Notes: generated by a model not told the origin, from the sequence alone. DNA of 64,000 nucleotides from an uncultured Bacilli bacterium (GCA_949425635.1 CASPWD010000002.1:248001-312000), one strand, 5' to 3'; shown: positions 1 through 8,465, counted from the first letter of the stretch. Numbers and translations are program-made.

Positions 1-365
1 TGATTATGTGCTTGTGTTGAAACATGAACTTCCAAATCAGGTAAAATCCTTCTAACAAGTCCAATCATTCCATTATCCTGCATTATTACTGCATCAACAT
101 TATTAATATATAAAAAATTTAAATAATCAATAACATCTTGAACTTCTTCGTTATATATCATTGTATTAACAGTCACGTATATTTTTACACCATATAAATG
201 GCACATTTTTATTGCTTTAATCATTTCTTCATTATCAAAGTTATTAGAATAAGCTCTAGCTCCAAATCTCTTACCACCTAAATAAACTGCATCTGCGCCA
301 TTATGTATTGCTGCAATAAGACATTCCATATTTCCAACAGGTATTAAAAGTTCTGCTTTTTTCAT
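1..365 (-). CDS. Peptidase U32 family protein, N-terminal part (TrhP/YrrN-like)
   Basis: The gene starts at the ATG at 365 and runs off the left edge, so only about 121 residues are visible. They begin KKAELLIPVGNMECL and contain NGADAVYLGGKRFGARA, followed by GVKIYVTVNTM and a HVSTQAH stretch. This is the conserved N-terminal half of the U32 family (AxxGNxExLxxAIxxGADAVYxGG). Family members in Bacillota (YrrN/YrrO, TrhP) work in prephenate-dependent 5-hydroxyuridine formation in tRNA; older annotations call them collagenase-like peptidases. The start follows a GGTGAT ribosome site. Whether this is the short (YrrN-type) or long (YrrO-type) paralogue cannot be told from the fragment. Confidence 0.85.
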   Translation of the reverse strand, partial: MKKAELLIPVGNMECLIAAIHNGADAVYLGGKRFGARAYSNNFDNEEMIKAIKMCHLYGVKIYVTVNTMIYNEEVQDVIDYLNFLYINNVDAVIMQDNGMIGLVRRILPDLEVHVSTQAHN

Positions 366-393
366 ATTAAATCACCACATTCAAAATTATACA

Positions 394-418
394 AAAAAAG
401 TAGCTTAAATGCTACTTT
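394..418 (-). terminator. Rho-independent terminator
   Basis: On the minus strand an AAAGTAGC/GCTACTTT hairpin with a six-base loop is followed by a T-run. It overlaps the last codons and stop of the 405-737 gene and separates it from the U32 gene. Confidence 0.75.
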
Positions 419-737
419 CTCCCTCTAATTTTTCAATTTCTTCTCTTAATTGTTCCTTATAACCAGAAACATTGTCCATCAAGGTTGAAACAATCTCCAA
501 CATTGACAACTCTTTATATAAATCAGTACTTTCACTAACCTTAGTTACTATATCCTCACCATTCTCTTTAAATGTGCATAAGAACAATGTATCTTCAGTA
601 TCTAAATCATAATCAGGAGTAACACCCATAGCAAAAAAATATCTTTTGCCATCATTTTCTTCTAACTCACCAATTTCATGAATAAGTAAGTACTTCCCCC
701 CGTTAGATAATGTTATAACCCTTTTTTCTTCCATCAT
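405..737 (-). CDS. Small acidic protein, possibly DUF1292 (YrzB-like)
   Basis: A 110-residue acidic protein. The first 70 residues look like a beta-rich DUF1292/YrzB-type domain (ITLSNGGKYLLIHEIGEL, then GKRYFFAMG and an acidic strand ending in LCTFKENGED); the rest is helical and charged. YrzB-type genes are often found near alaS, ruvX and U32-family genes, and a U32 gene lies directly downstream here, which supports the guess. The start overlaps the stop of the upstream gene (ATGA), so the two are translationally coupled. No enzymatic motif is visible. The family call rests on general sequence character and context only. Confidence 0.5.
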   Translation of the reverse strand: MMEEKRVITLSNGGKYLLIHEIGELEENDGKRYFFAMGVTPDYDLDTEDTLFLCTFKENGEDIVTKVSESTDLYKELSMLEIVSTLMDNVSGYKEQLREEIEKLEGESSI

Positions 738-2227
738 AGACTTCTTCCTCCACTTTTTTGTATATTAAAGTCTTTAAGCATTTCATCCATCAATCCTTCA
801 ATAACCAATAATTGATCTCTTAATTGTTTCTTTAAAGTAGCCAATTCTGCTGCTTTGATTTGATATGCTTGAGTATTTAACATAGTTCCAGCAAGCTCAG
901 TCTCAGCTACTGCTATACGTCTTTCAATCTCTCTATATTGTTCCATATTTATACCAGCTTCAGCCAAGAACTGATCTAATTGTTCTGGTATTACAACAGG
1001 ATTTTGAACAGGAGGCTGCTGGTCAGGACCAGGTCCCCCAGTTGGCGGTGTTGAAGGTGCTCCTGGTGCTCCTGCTGCCGCAGCATCTGAAGATGGTTGA
1101 TTAACAGGTGGCACTGGTGAATTTACAGGAGGTACTGGAGGTGTAGGTGGTGTTGGCGGCGTTTGTTGTTGAGTTTGTTGTGGTTCTGGGTTCTCTGGAT
1201 TTTGAGGAGCTCTGTCCTTTTCTAATTCAGGTCCATATAACCAATCATTTATCTTTTTCTGTGCCCATTTTCCTACTTTTTTACTTAAATATAAAGTTCC
1301 TCCAATCAAAGCTCCACCATACAAAGCAGCTACTGCAACAGGTGGATTTGAAACTGCAAAGCAAATTGCTCCAGCTCCAGCAATACCTCCAATAGCTCCA
1401 ATTCTTATTTTCTTCCACATAGCTTGATTCTTAAAGAAAGTATCAAAGGAATTCAAAGCAGAGCCTATTTTCCTTCCAAGAGGTGTTTTCTCAACATCAT
1501 CAGATTCTCTAACAGTAAGACGATCACCATCTTCAATTCTATTATTTTGAGCTCCTCTATCATTAGCAGCCGCTGCCGCTAAGCTTTGAGCTTTATCAAT
1601 TGCAAATCTACGTAAATAATACTCTGAAGTATAATTTGGTGCAACAGCATCACTAGTTCTATAATCTATAGTCTCATGAACATATGGTTTACGACCAACG
1701 CCATCAACATTTTCTTCCTTTGGAAGATTAAGATCTTCGTAGAATTGTTCTAAATATTCTTCATATTGTTTGTCAGATTCAGACATTAATTTCGCCCTAG
1801 GAGCCATTGATGTAGTTCCTGGAACAACTGACTTAGCATACTTCGTCTTCGCTTGATGTATTTGAGCTGGAAGTTTAATTCCCAAAAGTTTTTCAAACTC
1901 ATCAGCCATATCAGCAACTTTTGTTATATCTTCTTCTCTAATAAACAATGTTGTTGCTTTTTCTTTGCCATCTTCTTTTATAATAGCTCCATAAATTTCA
2001 TAAGTATGTTCAGGTTTAAATGTAGAAAATTCCAAATAATTTTTTAAAGCATTAATAGCTCTGAATTTATCTAAGTCATCGTTTGTAACAAAAGCAGTAT
2101 TATTACCACTAACATCAACAACATTTCCTGATAATTTAGACTCATTCATTCCATCTCTTAATATATTTTCTCTTAATTCATCAATATTTTTTAAAAAAGA
2201 TTGATTCAATTCTTTACCTGTAGCCAT
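734..2227 (-). CDS. Unknown membrane protein with Pro/Gln-rich linker
   Basis: A 497-residue protein that I do not recognise. Residues 1 to about 270 are soluble and charged with an Ala-rich patch (SLAAAAANDRG). A Gly/Ala-rich hydrophobic hairpin at about 275-315 probably spans the membrane twice. A Pro/Gln/Pro repeat-like linker follows at about 340-405, and the last 75 residues are helical and likely coiled coil (QYREIERRIAVAETELAG). The layout suggests a membrane-anchored scaffold with a flexible spacer. It is translationally coupled to the 405-737 gene. The ATG at 2227 follows GGAAGTGAG. The linker is richer in G+C than the surroundings because of its Pro and Gly codons. Confidence 0.6.
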   Translation of the reverse strand: MATGKELNQSFLKNIDELRENILRDGMNESKLSGNVVDVSGNNTAFVTNDDLDKFRAINALKNYLEFSTFKPEHTYEIYGAIIKEDGKEKATTLFIREEDITKVADMADEFEKLLGIKLPAQIHQAKTKYAKSVVPGTTSMAPRAKLMSESDKQYEEYLEQFYEDLNLPKEENVDGVGRKPYVHETIDYRTSDAVAPNYTSEYYLRRFAIDKAQSLAAAAANDRGAQNNRIEDGDRLTVRESDDVEKTPLGRKIGSALNSFDTFFKNQAMWKKIRIGAIGGIAGAGAICFAVSNPPVAVAALYGGALIGGTLYLSKKVGKWAQKKINDWLYGPELEKDRAPQNPENPEPQQTQQQTPPTPPTPPVPPVNSPVPPVNQPSSDAAAAGAPGAPSTPPTGGPGPDQQPPVQNPVVIPEQLDQFLAEAGINMEQYREIERRIAVAETELAGTMLNTQAYQIKAAELATLKKQLRDQLLVIEGLMDEMLKDFNIQKSGGRSL

Positions 2228-2265
2228 ATTAGCTCACTTCCTTCTTTCCTATTATAACATATTTT

Positions 2266-3585
2266 TTAATTATTTTGATATCCTTTTAACCATTGATAAT
2301 CTTTATTAGGCAAAACCTTCGCAAACACAATTGCCGCATCACTTGTAAACGCCAGCGTTTTATCTTTTAACTTCAACAAACATTCTTTTCCTTCGACTTT
2401 ATAATACAAAACATCACTTGTATTTATCGCCATATAAACAACATTAAAAAATACCATATTCAAAAAAACATGAAAATATCCATTTGCCACCCACGTTAAG
2501 TAGCACGCTCCCTCAGTAGTATAAACTTTATCAAAACTATCACTAATACCTAAAGAATATTTCAATTCACGAAACTTCTCTAAGCAATCTTGATTACTAT
2601 TAAAATACTTTATATATTCATCATCAGTTCCAGCTTTTGTAACTTTTGAATTAATTATCATTTTAATTTGACGGTTAATCAAAAAGACAACGCCAACACT
2701 TACTATATTAATAATAAGTTTATAGTCTTCAAAAAGATATCCAAGACCTATAAGTGCTCCAATAGCAATCAAATAAATCATAAGTTTACTTATTTCTGAG
2801 GATAGTATCTTTTTTTCTTGGATTATTTTATTATTTATAGAACTTTTCATTCCATGCATATAAAGTTCAAAATCATTAATATAATCTTCAGGATTAAATG
2901 TTATAAGATTCTCCAATTTTTTCATTTTAATCATTTCATTAAAGACTGGTAAAGCCGACTCATTAAAATACATTTCCTCAACATCCGTTTTCAATACAAT
3001 CATTTTTCTTTGATTATCCAACCTATAATATCTAATCGCTGATATCTTTATTGATTTAACTTCTGGCCTAACATTAATCTTACTATTAAGTAAATTAATT
3101 TTATCTTGATGCTGATTAGTCCAAATATAATATTCCTCACCATTAATTCCAGAAATCTTACGAACAGTCTCATTTATATTATATTCTTTAATTAATTCAT
3201 TTAACAAATTCTCATAATATCCGCCATTACCTATAACATAACTTTTAAGCTTTTTCTCATAATCATCAATCGAAAAAAAGCCAAGTTTGCGTATTTCATT
3301 TAAATAATTGTTATCACTGTCTAACTTCATGAGCTTTATCAAGAATTTAATTAAAACGCTTAAAATTAGCATTGCAACAAAAGCAATAATATAAGAAATA
3401 ATACTAAAATCTAGGAAAATCAAAATCAAGAAACCTACTACAAAAGAACCTAAATAAATAAAAGAAGAATTAATCCCATTATTATATACAGAACTATTTA
3501 TAACAATATTCTTATAATACTCATCTCTGTATTTTTTTACCCTATTTTCATAATCATCTACAAACTTTTTATACTTATTCTTCAT
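2266..3585 (-). CDS. Unknown membrane protein, four predicted helices
   Basis: A 439-residue protein with no family that I recognise. Hydrophobic pairs lie at about residues 42-90 and 265-305. Between them is a charged region of roughly 170 residues, and the C-terminal 130 residues are soluble (ending DYQWLKGYQ). This gives two helical hairpins separated by a cytosolic domain. It sits between the Pro-rich membrane protein and an RDD-family protein, so it may belong to an envelope module. The ATG at 3585 follows AGAGGAAA. No catalytic motif is visible. Confidence 0.6.
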   Translation of the reverse strand: MKNKYKKFVDDYENRVKKYRDEYYKNIVINSSVYNNGINSSFIYLGSFVVGFLILIFLDFSIISYIIAFVAMLILSVLIKFLIKLMKLDSDNNYLNEIRKLGFFSIDDYEKKLKSYVIGNGGYYENLLNELIKEYNINETVRKISGINGEEYYIWTNQHQDKINLLNSKINVRPEVKSIKISAIRYYRLDNQRKMIVLKTDVEEMYFNESALPVFNEMIKMKKLENLITFNPEDYINDFELYMHGMKSSINNKIIQEKKILSSEISKLMIYLIAIGALIGLGYLFEDYKLIINIVSVGVVFLINRQIKMIINSKVTKAGTDDEYIKYFNSNQDCLEKFRELKYSLGISDSFDKVYTTEGACYLTWVANGYFHVFLNMVFFNVVYMAINTSDVLYYKVEGKECLLKLKDKTLAFTSDAAIVFAKVLPNKDYQWLKGYQNN

Positions 3586-3630
3586 ATCTATTTCCTCTAT
3601 TCTATATCATTATAATATAAATTCAAAAAG

Positions 3631-3655
3631 AAAAAAAGTAGAATTAATCTACTTT
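3631..3655 (-). terminator. Rho-independent terminator of the RDD gene
   Basis: The minus strand reads AAAGTAGA, TTAA loop, TTCTACTTT and then a T-run, just downstream of the stop at 3678. Confidence 0.75.
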
Positions 3656-3677
3656 AACAATCTTGTAATATTAAATT

Positions 3678-4259
3678 TTATGAAGCGCTAACAACCTTAG
3701 TTTTACCAATCAAATCATGTAATCCGCGTCCATCATCTCTAAATATAATAAAGCCATATATCATGAAACTTACAAGCATTGACAAATTACTTATCATATT
3801 ATAAACACTATACCAAGTTGAAATATCTTTTATCAATAGTGTAACTGCAATTCCTAGTATTTTAAAAATTATTCCTAGCAACAATACCTCTCGTAAAATG
3901 TATAAACTTGGATTTAATTCATCTTCATTTTCAGAAACGACTTTTATTCTCATCAATCTCTTTCCAATAGTATTTCCACCCATAAAGAATCCAATTATAC
4001 CAAAGTATATAAAAGTAAGTGTTGTTGAAACAATATTTAAAATTAAACCTTCACTAGCATAATTATACATAACACTAAACATTTCTTCTTCATCAAGAAC
4101 ACCAGATCCAACACTCGTTACTTTATCAATATATTCTACTAAAATATCATTTTGTTTGTTTGTATCATAATTAAAAATAGGCATTAAAACTATGAAAGAA
4201 GACATTAGTGATACAATAAAAGTATCAACAACAAAAGCCATAATTCTCTTAATTCTCAT
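3678..4259 (-). CDS. RDD family membrane protein
   Basis: A 193-residue integral membrane protein. The N-terminus RIKRIMAFVVDTFIVSL has the R/D signature of RDD proteins. The centre has GGNTIGKRLMRIKVV, the conserved GxTxGKRxxxIKVV motif, and the C-terminus has FRDDGRGLHDLIGKTKVV, matching the RxLHDxxxxTxVV motif. Four hydrophobic segments are visible. RDD proteins are small membrane proteins with poorly known, possibly transport-related, roles. It is transcribed alone and followed by a terminator. The family call is secure; the function is not. Confidence 0.85.
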   Translation of the reverse strand: MRIKRIMAFVVDTFIVSLMSSFIVLMPIFNYDTNKQNDILVEYIDKVTSVGSGVLDEEEMFSVMYNYASEGLILNIVSTTLTFIYFGIIGFFMGGNTIGKRLMRIKVVSENEDELNPSLYILREVLLLGIIFKILGIAVTLLIKDISTWYSVYNMISNLSMLVSFMIYGFIIFRDDGRGLHDLIGKTKVVSAS

Positions 4260-4308
4260 TATCTCACCTAAAACCTTTCACAATTAATTATAACACCATT
4301 AATCTATT

Positions 4309-4416
4309 TTAATTATTAGATTTTATTAAAAGAAAACTTTTAATTTTAACATATACCAAATAATCAACGATATTTCCTGTTCTACAAAAAATATCCCACG
4401 CTTCTTTAACATTCAT
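4309..4416 (-). CDS. YqzL-like small protein, orphan copy
   Basis: A 35-residue ORF starts at the ATG at 4416 behind a good AAAGAGGG ribosome site. It begins MNVKEAWDIFCRTGNIVDYL, which matches the YqzL family pattern (W-x-x-F-x-x-T-G-x-I-x-x-Y-L). A second family member is in its usual place beside era at 38448. Here the gene stands alone in a 329-base gap, with no recO or era nearby. The C-terminal tail KIKSFLLIK is longer than in the other copy. The role of YqzL is unknown. The call rests on the motif and ribosome site. Confidence 0.6.
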   Translation of the reverse strand: MNVKEAWDIFCRTGNIVDYLVYVKIKSFLLIKSNN

Positions 4417-4570
4417 AACAATCCCTCTTTCCTAGAATAAAACTCTACCTTTATTCAATAATATCGTATCATTTTCTAAATCTTGTATCAATCAAAAAAG
4501 TATACATTTGTACGCAAAACAACAAATTCCTTATTCTACCACGTCAATCTACTTAACACCAAAAAAGACA

Positions 4571-4600
4571 AAAAGAAGTAAAACATGTTTACTTCTTTTC
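4571..4600 (-). terminator. Rho-independent terminator
   Basis: The minus strand has an AAAAGAAGTAAA/TTTACTTCTTTTT hairpin overlapping the stop of the 4589-5836 gene. Confidence 0.75.
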
Positions 4601-5836
4601 ATTAACTTTAAATTCATATAATATCTTCACGGCTTTTTGGCCTTGAATATTATTCTGTAAATATTTATACTGATTCTCATTAACTAGAATAGCTCTATAT
4701 TTTGAATCATAAAAATCATCAAACAACAAGTTAATATCATCGTACTCTAAATAATTAACTCCATCTAATTTAGTATTAAGTCTTCTTTCCACATTAATAC
4801 AATTGTCTTTAAGTAATCCAACACTCTTATTATTAATCGTATATATACTCTTATTTATACCATTATCGAAAGTAACAACATAATATGTTTTATATTCATA
4901 TAAATTAGATGCCAAGTTTCTCACAAAATCATAAGTATATTGCATTTGATAAATCGCAAATCCCATACCAGCACATAAAACGATCGTAAATATTTTACCA
5001 CTAATATATTTATTATATGATAAAGCTATTAACATCAAAAACAAAACAATTAAACTTATATATATAATAGTACCAGTTGTTAATACTTCAATTCTTATCA
5101 TACCAACCAAAAGAACTACAAAAAATATTATTAAAGCAGTATTAAATAAAATATGAATATTTGTTACTATTTCATAGATCAGACGAATGAATATATTTTT
5201 TTTCTTCTGTCCTTTAGTTACAGCTTTTTTATCTTCTATTTTTTTTGCTTTTTTAGGAAGAATAATCTCTTCTTTTGGTTTTTGTTTCTTTTTAAAGCTA
5301 CCTTTAACTTTGTTTACTAAAGATTTCGTTTTACCAGATAAAACATTAATTAAAGTTTTTACCTTCTTAAGCGAATCTCTTTCACCAATTTTCTCTTTTA
5401 CTAAAGATTCTTTTTTATTGTTTTCAACTTCTATTTTATCTATCTTAGGTATTTCTTTGTTTTCTTTTATTTCTTTAACATCATCTATTTTTTTTAAAGA
5501 TTCTGGCTCAGTTAAAGGAACATTATATTTAACTTTACTTTTTTCAACTAATTGTCTTTTCTTATTTGGGTTACGTCTACTTCCATTATAATTAGAATTA
5601 TTTCTTCTTACTTTTTTATTAGCATTATTTTTGTTTGCGTTATTCTTACTAGAATTTTTATTAACATTTGGTTTAGTTGAACCATTATTATTTACTTTTT
5701 TTTCTATTTCCTTTTTATTCGTTATAGGCTTATTTTCAATCTTTTTTTCTTGTTTCGGTGCTACTTTTGCAACCTTATTCATTTTCTTTTTTTGATTTTT
5801 CTTATACTTTTGAGTTTTCGATTTTTTCTTTGCCAT
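4589..5836 (-). CDS. Lys/Asn-rich membrane protein resembling the N-terminal half of LCP proteins
   Basis: A 415-residue protein. The first 210 residues are extremely basic and low in complexity (Lys/Asn-rich), a likely disordered cytoplasmic tail. Three hydrophobic helices follow at about 215-305. The C-terminal 100 residues (YYVVTFDNG, KSVGLLKD, YRAILVNENQY) have the look of the small extracytoplasmic solute-binding-like module that precedes the LytR-CpsA-Psr domain in some Bacilli LCP proteins. No LCP domain follows: the protein stops, and the next 170 bases hold only a terminator and spacer. The neighbour at 5954-6562 has the same helices-plus-module layout. The module assignment is from memory of family architecture and is tentative. 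Confidence 0.5.
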   Translation of the reverse strand: MAKKKSKTQKYKKNQKKKMNKVAKVAPKQEKKIENKPITNKKEIEKKVNNNGSTKPNVNKNSSKNNANKNNANKKVRRNNSNYNGSRRNPNKKRQLVEKSKVKYNVPLTEPESLKKIDDVKEIKENKEIPKIDKIEVENNKKESLVKEKIGERDSLKKVKTLINVLSGKTKSLVNKVKGSFKKKQKPKEEIILPKKAKKIEDKKAVTKGQKKKNIFIRLIYEIVTNIHILFNTALIIFFVVLLVGMIRIEVLTTGTIIYISLIVLFLMLIALSYNKYISGKIFTIVLCAGMGFAIYQMQYTYDFVRNLASNLYEYKTYYVVTFDNGINKSIYTINNKSVGLLKDNCINVERRLNTKLDGVNYLEYDDINLLFDDFYDSKYRAILVNENQYKYLQNNIQGQKAVKILYEFKVNEKK

Positions 5837-5941
5837 AAATATCGCTCCTAAATATCACTAATAATATATCATATTTTTGTATAAATTAAATAGTTATTTT
5901 TCAAAAAATCTTTGCTTTTTTGTATTGTCTTAAATTTATAA

Positions 5942-5970
5942 GAAAAGAATCTCTTAATGAGACTCTTTAA
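5942..5970 (-). terminator. Rho-independent terminator
   Basis: The minus strand reads AAAGAGTCTC, ATTAA loop, GAGATTCTTTTC. It overlaps the end of the 5954-6562 gene. Confidence 0.65.
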
Positions 5971-6562
5971 ATTTATCTGAATAGATTGTTCTTACCTTTT
6001 GTAATATACTATTTTCGACATTCACACTATCTTGATATTCTTCATCAGTTAACACAAAACACTGAATTTCACCACCATAAATCGCATTCTCAATTTCTAA
6101 AATATCTTCATAGTATAAAAATTCTCCATTTATAAGATTACCCATCGTTTTTTCAATATCATTAGCATTTGTATTTAAAACACCAATTTTTCTTCCATCT
6201 AATTTAGTGATATTATCATACATCGTAGTTTTTCTTTGCACATAAACATTATAAGTTATATACTCGTTTTCATTTTTAAAAATGTCCATTATATAGTCAT
6301 ATTTCATATTCAAATCGATGATATTATATAAAAGAACAATATTAAGTAAAAAACTTAAAAAAACGCCAACATTATAAACTTTTACATTCTTACTAAAATA
6401 AGCATAAAAAGAAAATATTATTAGAGATACTACCAACAATGATATTGCAACAACAATTTTCGCTTCAAAAAAAGATGTCTTCAATATGCCAACTAAAAAT
6501 AATACAAATAGTAGCAATGAAATACAAACACTCAAAGCAGCTAAATAGTATTTTCTCGCCAT
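5954..6562 (-). CDS. Membrane protein resembling the N-terminal half of LCP proteins
   Basis: A 202-residue protein with three hydrophobic helices (about 7-27, 33-53, 62-82) and an extracytoplasmic part of about 110 residues. The pattern YNVYVQ, GRKIGVLN, EDILEIENAIYGGEIQCFVL parallels that of the 4589-5836 protein, so the two are probably diverged paralogues. As in that protein, the LCP catalytic domain expected after this module is absent. It lacks the basic tail. The ATG at 6562 follows AAGGGGATTAC. A role in envelope biogenesis is inferred, perhaps acting with an LCP transferase encoded elsewhere. Confidence 0.5.
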   Translation of the reverse strand: MARKYYLAALSVCISLLLFVLFLVGILKTSFFEAKIVVAISLLVVSLIIFSFYAYFSKNVKVYNVGVFLSFLLNIVLLYNIIDLNMKYDYIMDIFKNENEYITYNVYVQRKTTMYDNITKLDGRKIGVLNTNANDIEKTMGNLINGEFLYYEDILEIENAIYGGEIQCFVLTDEEYQDSVNVENSILQKVRTIYSDKFKESH

Positions 6563-6636
6563 AGTAATCCCCTTCTTATGTGTAGTATATTATAATAATA
6601 TGCTTTATTTGACAAATTTATCTAGCTTTTTTTCAT

Positions 6637-6658
6637 AAAAAAAGAGCCAAAAGCTCCT
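6637..6658 (-). terminator. Rho-independent terminator
   Basis: The minus strand reads AGGAGCTTTTGGCTC followed by seven T, right at the stop of the 6657-7076 gene. Confidence 0.7.
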
Positions 6659-7076
6659 ATTTATCTTGTAACATCTTTAATAAATCAATTTTAAACATAT
6701 CCTTAGATGCATTTTGTTTTGAAATCATAATACCTTTATAAGTAGTTAATTCAGATTTATGACCTTCTAACAATATATCAGATGGTGTAATTGTATTCAA
6801 CATAATTGTTTGTTCATTATCATAAACAGTATATATTAATTTAACATCACCATGAACTTGTGTAAACATACTATCACTAGGTAATTTAAGTTCATATGTT
6901 TTAGTACCAGCTTTTTTATTTTGACTAGTCATAACACCAACGAATTTACCATTTCTTAATGCTGGATAATACTCAAAATTTAATTTTTTATAAGCAAGCA
7001 TATTATATTTTTTTAATGCTCTCTCAAGTTTCTTAAACTCGTTTTCGTTAATATAATCTAATACATATCCTTTCAT
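6657..7076 (-). CDS. Unknown 139-residue cytosolic protein
   Basis: The ATG at 7076 (protein MKGYVLDYINENEF) is chosen because TTAGGGGG lies eight bases upstream; an upstream in-frame start at 7118 has no ribosome site and overlaps the promoter. The protein is soluble and mixed alpha/beta, without signal peptide or hydrophobic helix, and I recognise no family. It is a single-gene unit between its own promoter (7109-7137) and a terminator. Confidence 0.65.
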   Translation of the reverse strand: MKGYVLDYINENEFKKLERALKKYNMLAYKKLNFEYYPALRNGKFVGVMTSQNKKAGTKTYELKLPSDSMFTQVHGDVKLIYTVYDNEQTIMLNTITPSDILLEGHKSELTTYKGIMISKQNASKDMFKIDLLKMLQDK

Positions 7077-7108
7077 TTTTATACCCCCTAAATCCTTTTC
7101 ATGCACTA

Positions 7109-7137
7109 ATTCTAGCATGAAAGAAAAAACCCGTCAA
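7109..7137 (-). promoter_or_regulatory. Sigma-A-type promoter
   Basis: On the minus strand a TTGACG -35 box lies 17 bases from a TAGAAT -10 box, about 35 bases upstream of the start at 7076. Confidence 0.65.
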
Positions 7138-7274
7138 ATTTTGCTATACTTTTTCTCTATTTTCTCCCTTATATTATAGCGATTGAAATTAATTATACCA
7201 ACTATCTTCATCATATTCAATAAAAAATTAAAGGAATCCCCGTATTTATAGGCATTTTTACCATTTCAAAGGAC

Positions 7275-7307
7275 AAAAAAAGAAGAAAATCTCATTTTTC
7301 CTCTTTC
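7275..7307 (-). terminator. Rho-independent terminator
   Basis: The minus strand has an AAGAGGAAAA/TTTTCTTCTT stem with a T-run, directly after the stop of the Smr gene. Confidence 0.65.
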
Positions 7308-7576
7308 TATACATTTAACTCTACAATGGTTTGACCATCATTCATACCATCTATATAGTATTTTACAACATATTTATTCTTTTTTAAATATTCATGAGTA
7401 GCTTTTCTTAAAGTTCCAGTACCTTTACCATGAATAATTATAACGTTCTTTTCTTTTAATTTAACATTATCCTTTATAAAAGAAGCAATTACAGCAATAC
7501 ACGTTAAACTAGTTTCACCATGAATATCAATACGAGGGAATCTAATTGTAAACGGATCATGCATAATTTTGTTCAT
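7307..7576 (-). CDS. Stand-alone Smr-domain protein
   Basis: An 89-residue protein that is essentially one Smr (MutS2 C-terminal) domain. It has the DIHGET motif (LDxHG class) and HGKGTGTLR, both hallmarks of the Smr fold. Smr domains act as nicking nucleases on DNA or RNA, in Bacillota often in ribosome rescue when attached to MutS2. Here there is no MutS core. The ORF overlaps the end of the PfkB-like gene, and ATG codons at 7576 and 7564 are both possible; GAGGAAATG upstream favours 7576. Co-translation with the PfkB-like gene is implied. Confident family call, unknown substrate. Confidence 0.85.
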   Translation of the reverse strand: MNKIMHDPFTIRFPRIDIHGETSLTCIAVIASFIKDNVKLKEKNVIIIHGKGTGTLRKATHEYLKKNKYVVKYYIDGMNDGQTIVELNV

Positions 7577-8465
7577 ATATATTTTTCATTTCCTCTAATG
7601 TTGGAATAGAATCAACAGCTCCAACCTTAGTAGCCGCTAATCCAGCAGCAATACAACCCATTTTAACAGCTTTTTCAATGTCTCCCCCATTTGCTAACGT
7701 ATATGCCAAAGCTGCTCTAAATATAATCCCACAACCGAAAGTATCAACCACATTTACTTTTAAAGAAGGACTTATTTTTATTTGATTATTTATACAATAA
7801 AGAGCTCCTTTTTCACCTAATGTGATAACAAATTCAGTATTCAAGTATTTTTTCTTTAATTTTTGATAAATAGAAACCAGTGTACTCATTTCTTGGAAAT
7901 CAACCTTACTATTAGTAACACTTTCTGCAAATTCTTGAGTACAAACAACATACTTAGCTTTTCTTATCAATTCAATTACAGGACTTGTAACCAACGAAGC
8001 ATCAAGAACAGATAAGGATTTAGGAAATCTTTCCAACAAATTCTTAGCTTGTACAGTATCATATCCATCGACAAATATTAAATCTGGAGTAAAATCAAAA
8101 TCACATTTTTTCAAACTAATATATTTATCAGACAGATTTGTTACAGTATGTTTTTTGGTAAAAGAATTTATTTGTACAATAGATAATGTCGTATCATTAT
8201 CATAAGATGGTTCAATATATCTTGTATCTATATGCATTTTTTCAAAAGATTTTCTTATACGTGTTCCATAAACATCATTACCTAAAACACAAGCAATTGC
8301 TGAATTTATACCCCAACGAGACAAACAACATCCAACAGTTCCAGCTGTTCCACCCAAATTTCCTTTTTTTTCAAAAAATTCACTAGTAGTTCCTTCTTCA
8401 GGAATTTTGTCTACTACCAAATTAATTTCATAACACACTCTTCCTAAACATATTGCTTTAAGCAT
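7557..8465 (-). CDS. PfkB-family sugar kinase-like protein with altered active site
   Basis: A 302-residue protein with a PfkB/ribokinase fold: an N-terminal CLGRVCYEINLVVDKIP strand, the glycine-rich NLGGTAGTVG segment, and a C-terminal VVDTFGCGIIFRAALAYTLANGG. The family signature there is DTxGAGDxF; here the GAGD catalytic motif reads GCGI, so the catalytic Asp is missing. The substrate-binding Asn of the N-terminal GGxxxN motif is also replaced. It may be a pseudokinase or nucleoside-binding regulator. The ATG at 8465 follows AAAGGGTGAT at good spacing; the GTG nine bases upstream is too close to that site. It is probably co-transcribed with the Smr gene. Confidence 0.8.
   Translation of the reverse strand: MLKAICLGRVCYEINLVVDKIPEEGTTSEFFEKKGNLGGTAGTVGCCLSRWGINSAIACVLGNDVYGTRIRKSFEKMHIDTRYIEPSYDNDTTLSIVQINSFTKKHTVTNLSDKYISLKKCDFDFTPDLIFVDGYDTVQAKNLLERFPKSLSVLDASLVTSPVIELIRKAKYVVCTQEFAESVTNSKVDFQEMSTLVSIYQKLKKKYLNTEFVITLGEKGALYCINNQIKISPSLKVNVVDTFGCGIIFRAALAYTLANGGDIEKAVKMGCIAAGLAATKVGAVDSIPTLEEMKNIYEQNYA

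Noticed and set aside
1147-1395. Plus-strand ORF opposite the Pro-rich protein
   Set aside because: It is the antisense shadow of low-complexity codons, with no ribosome site.
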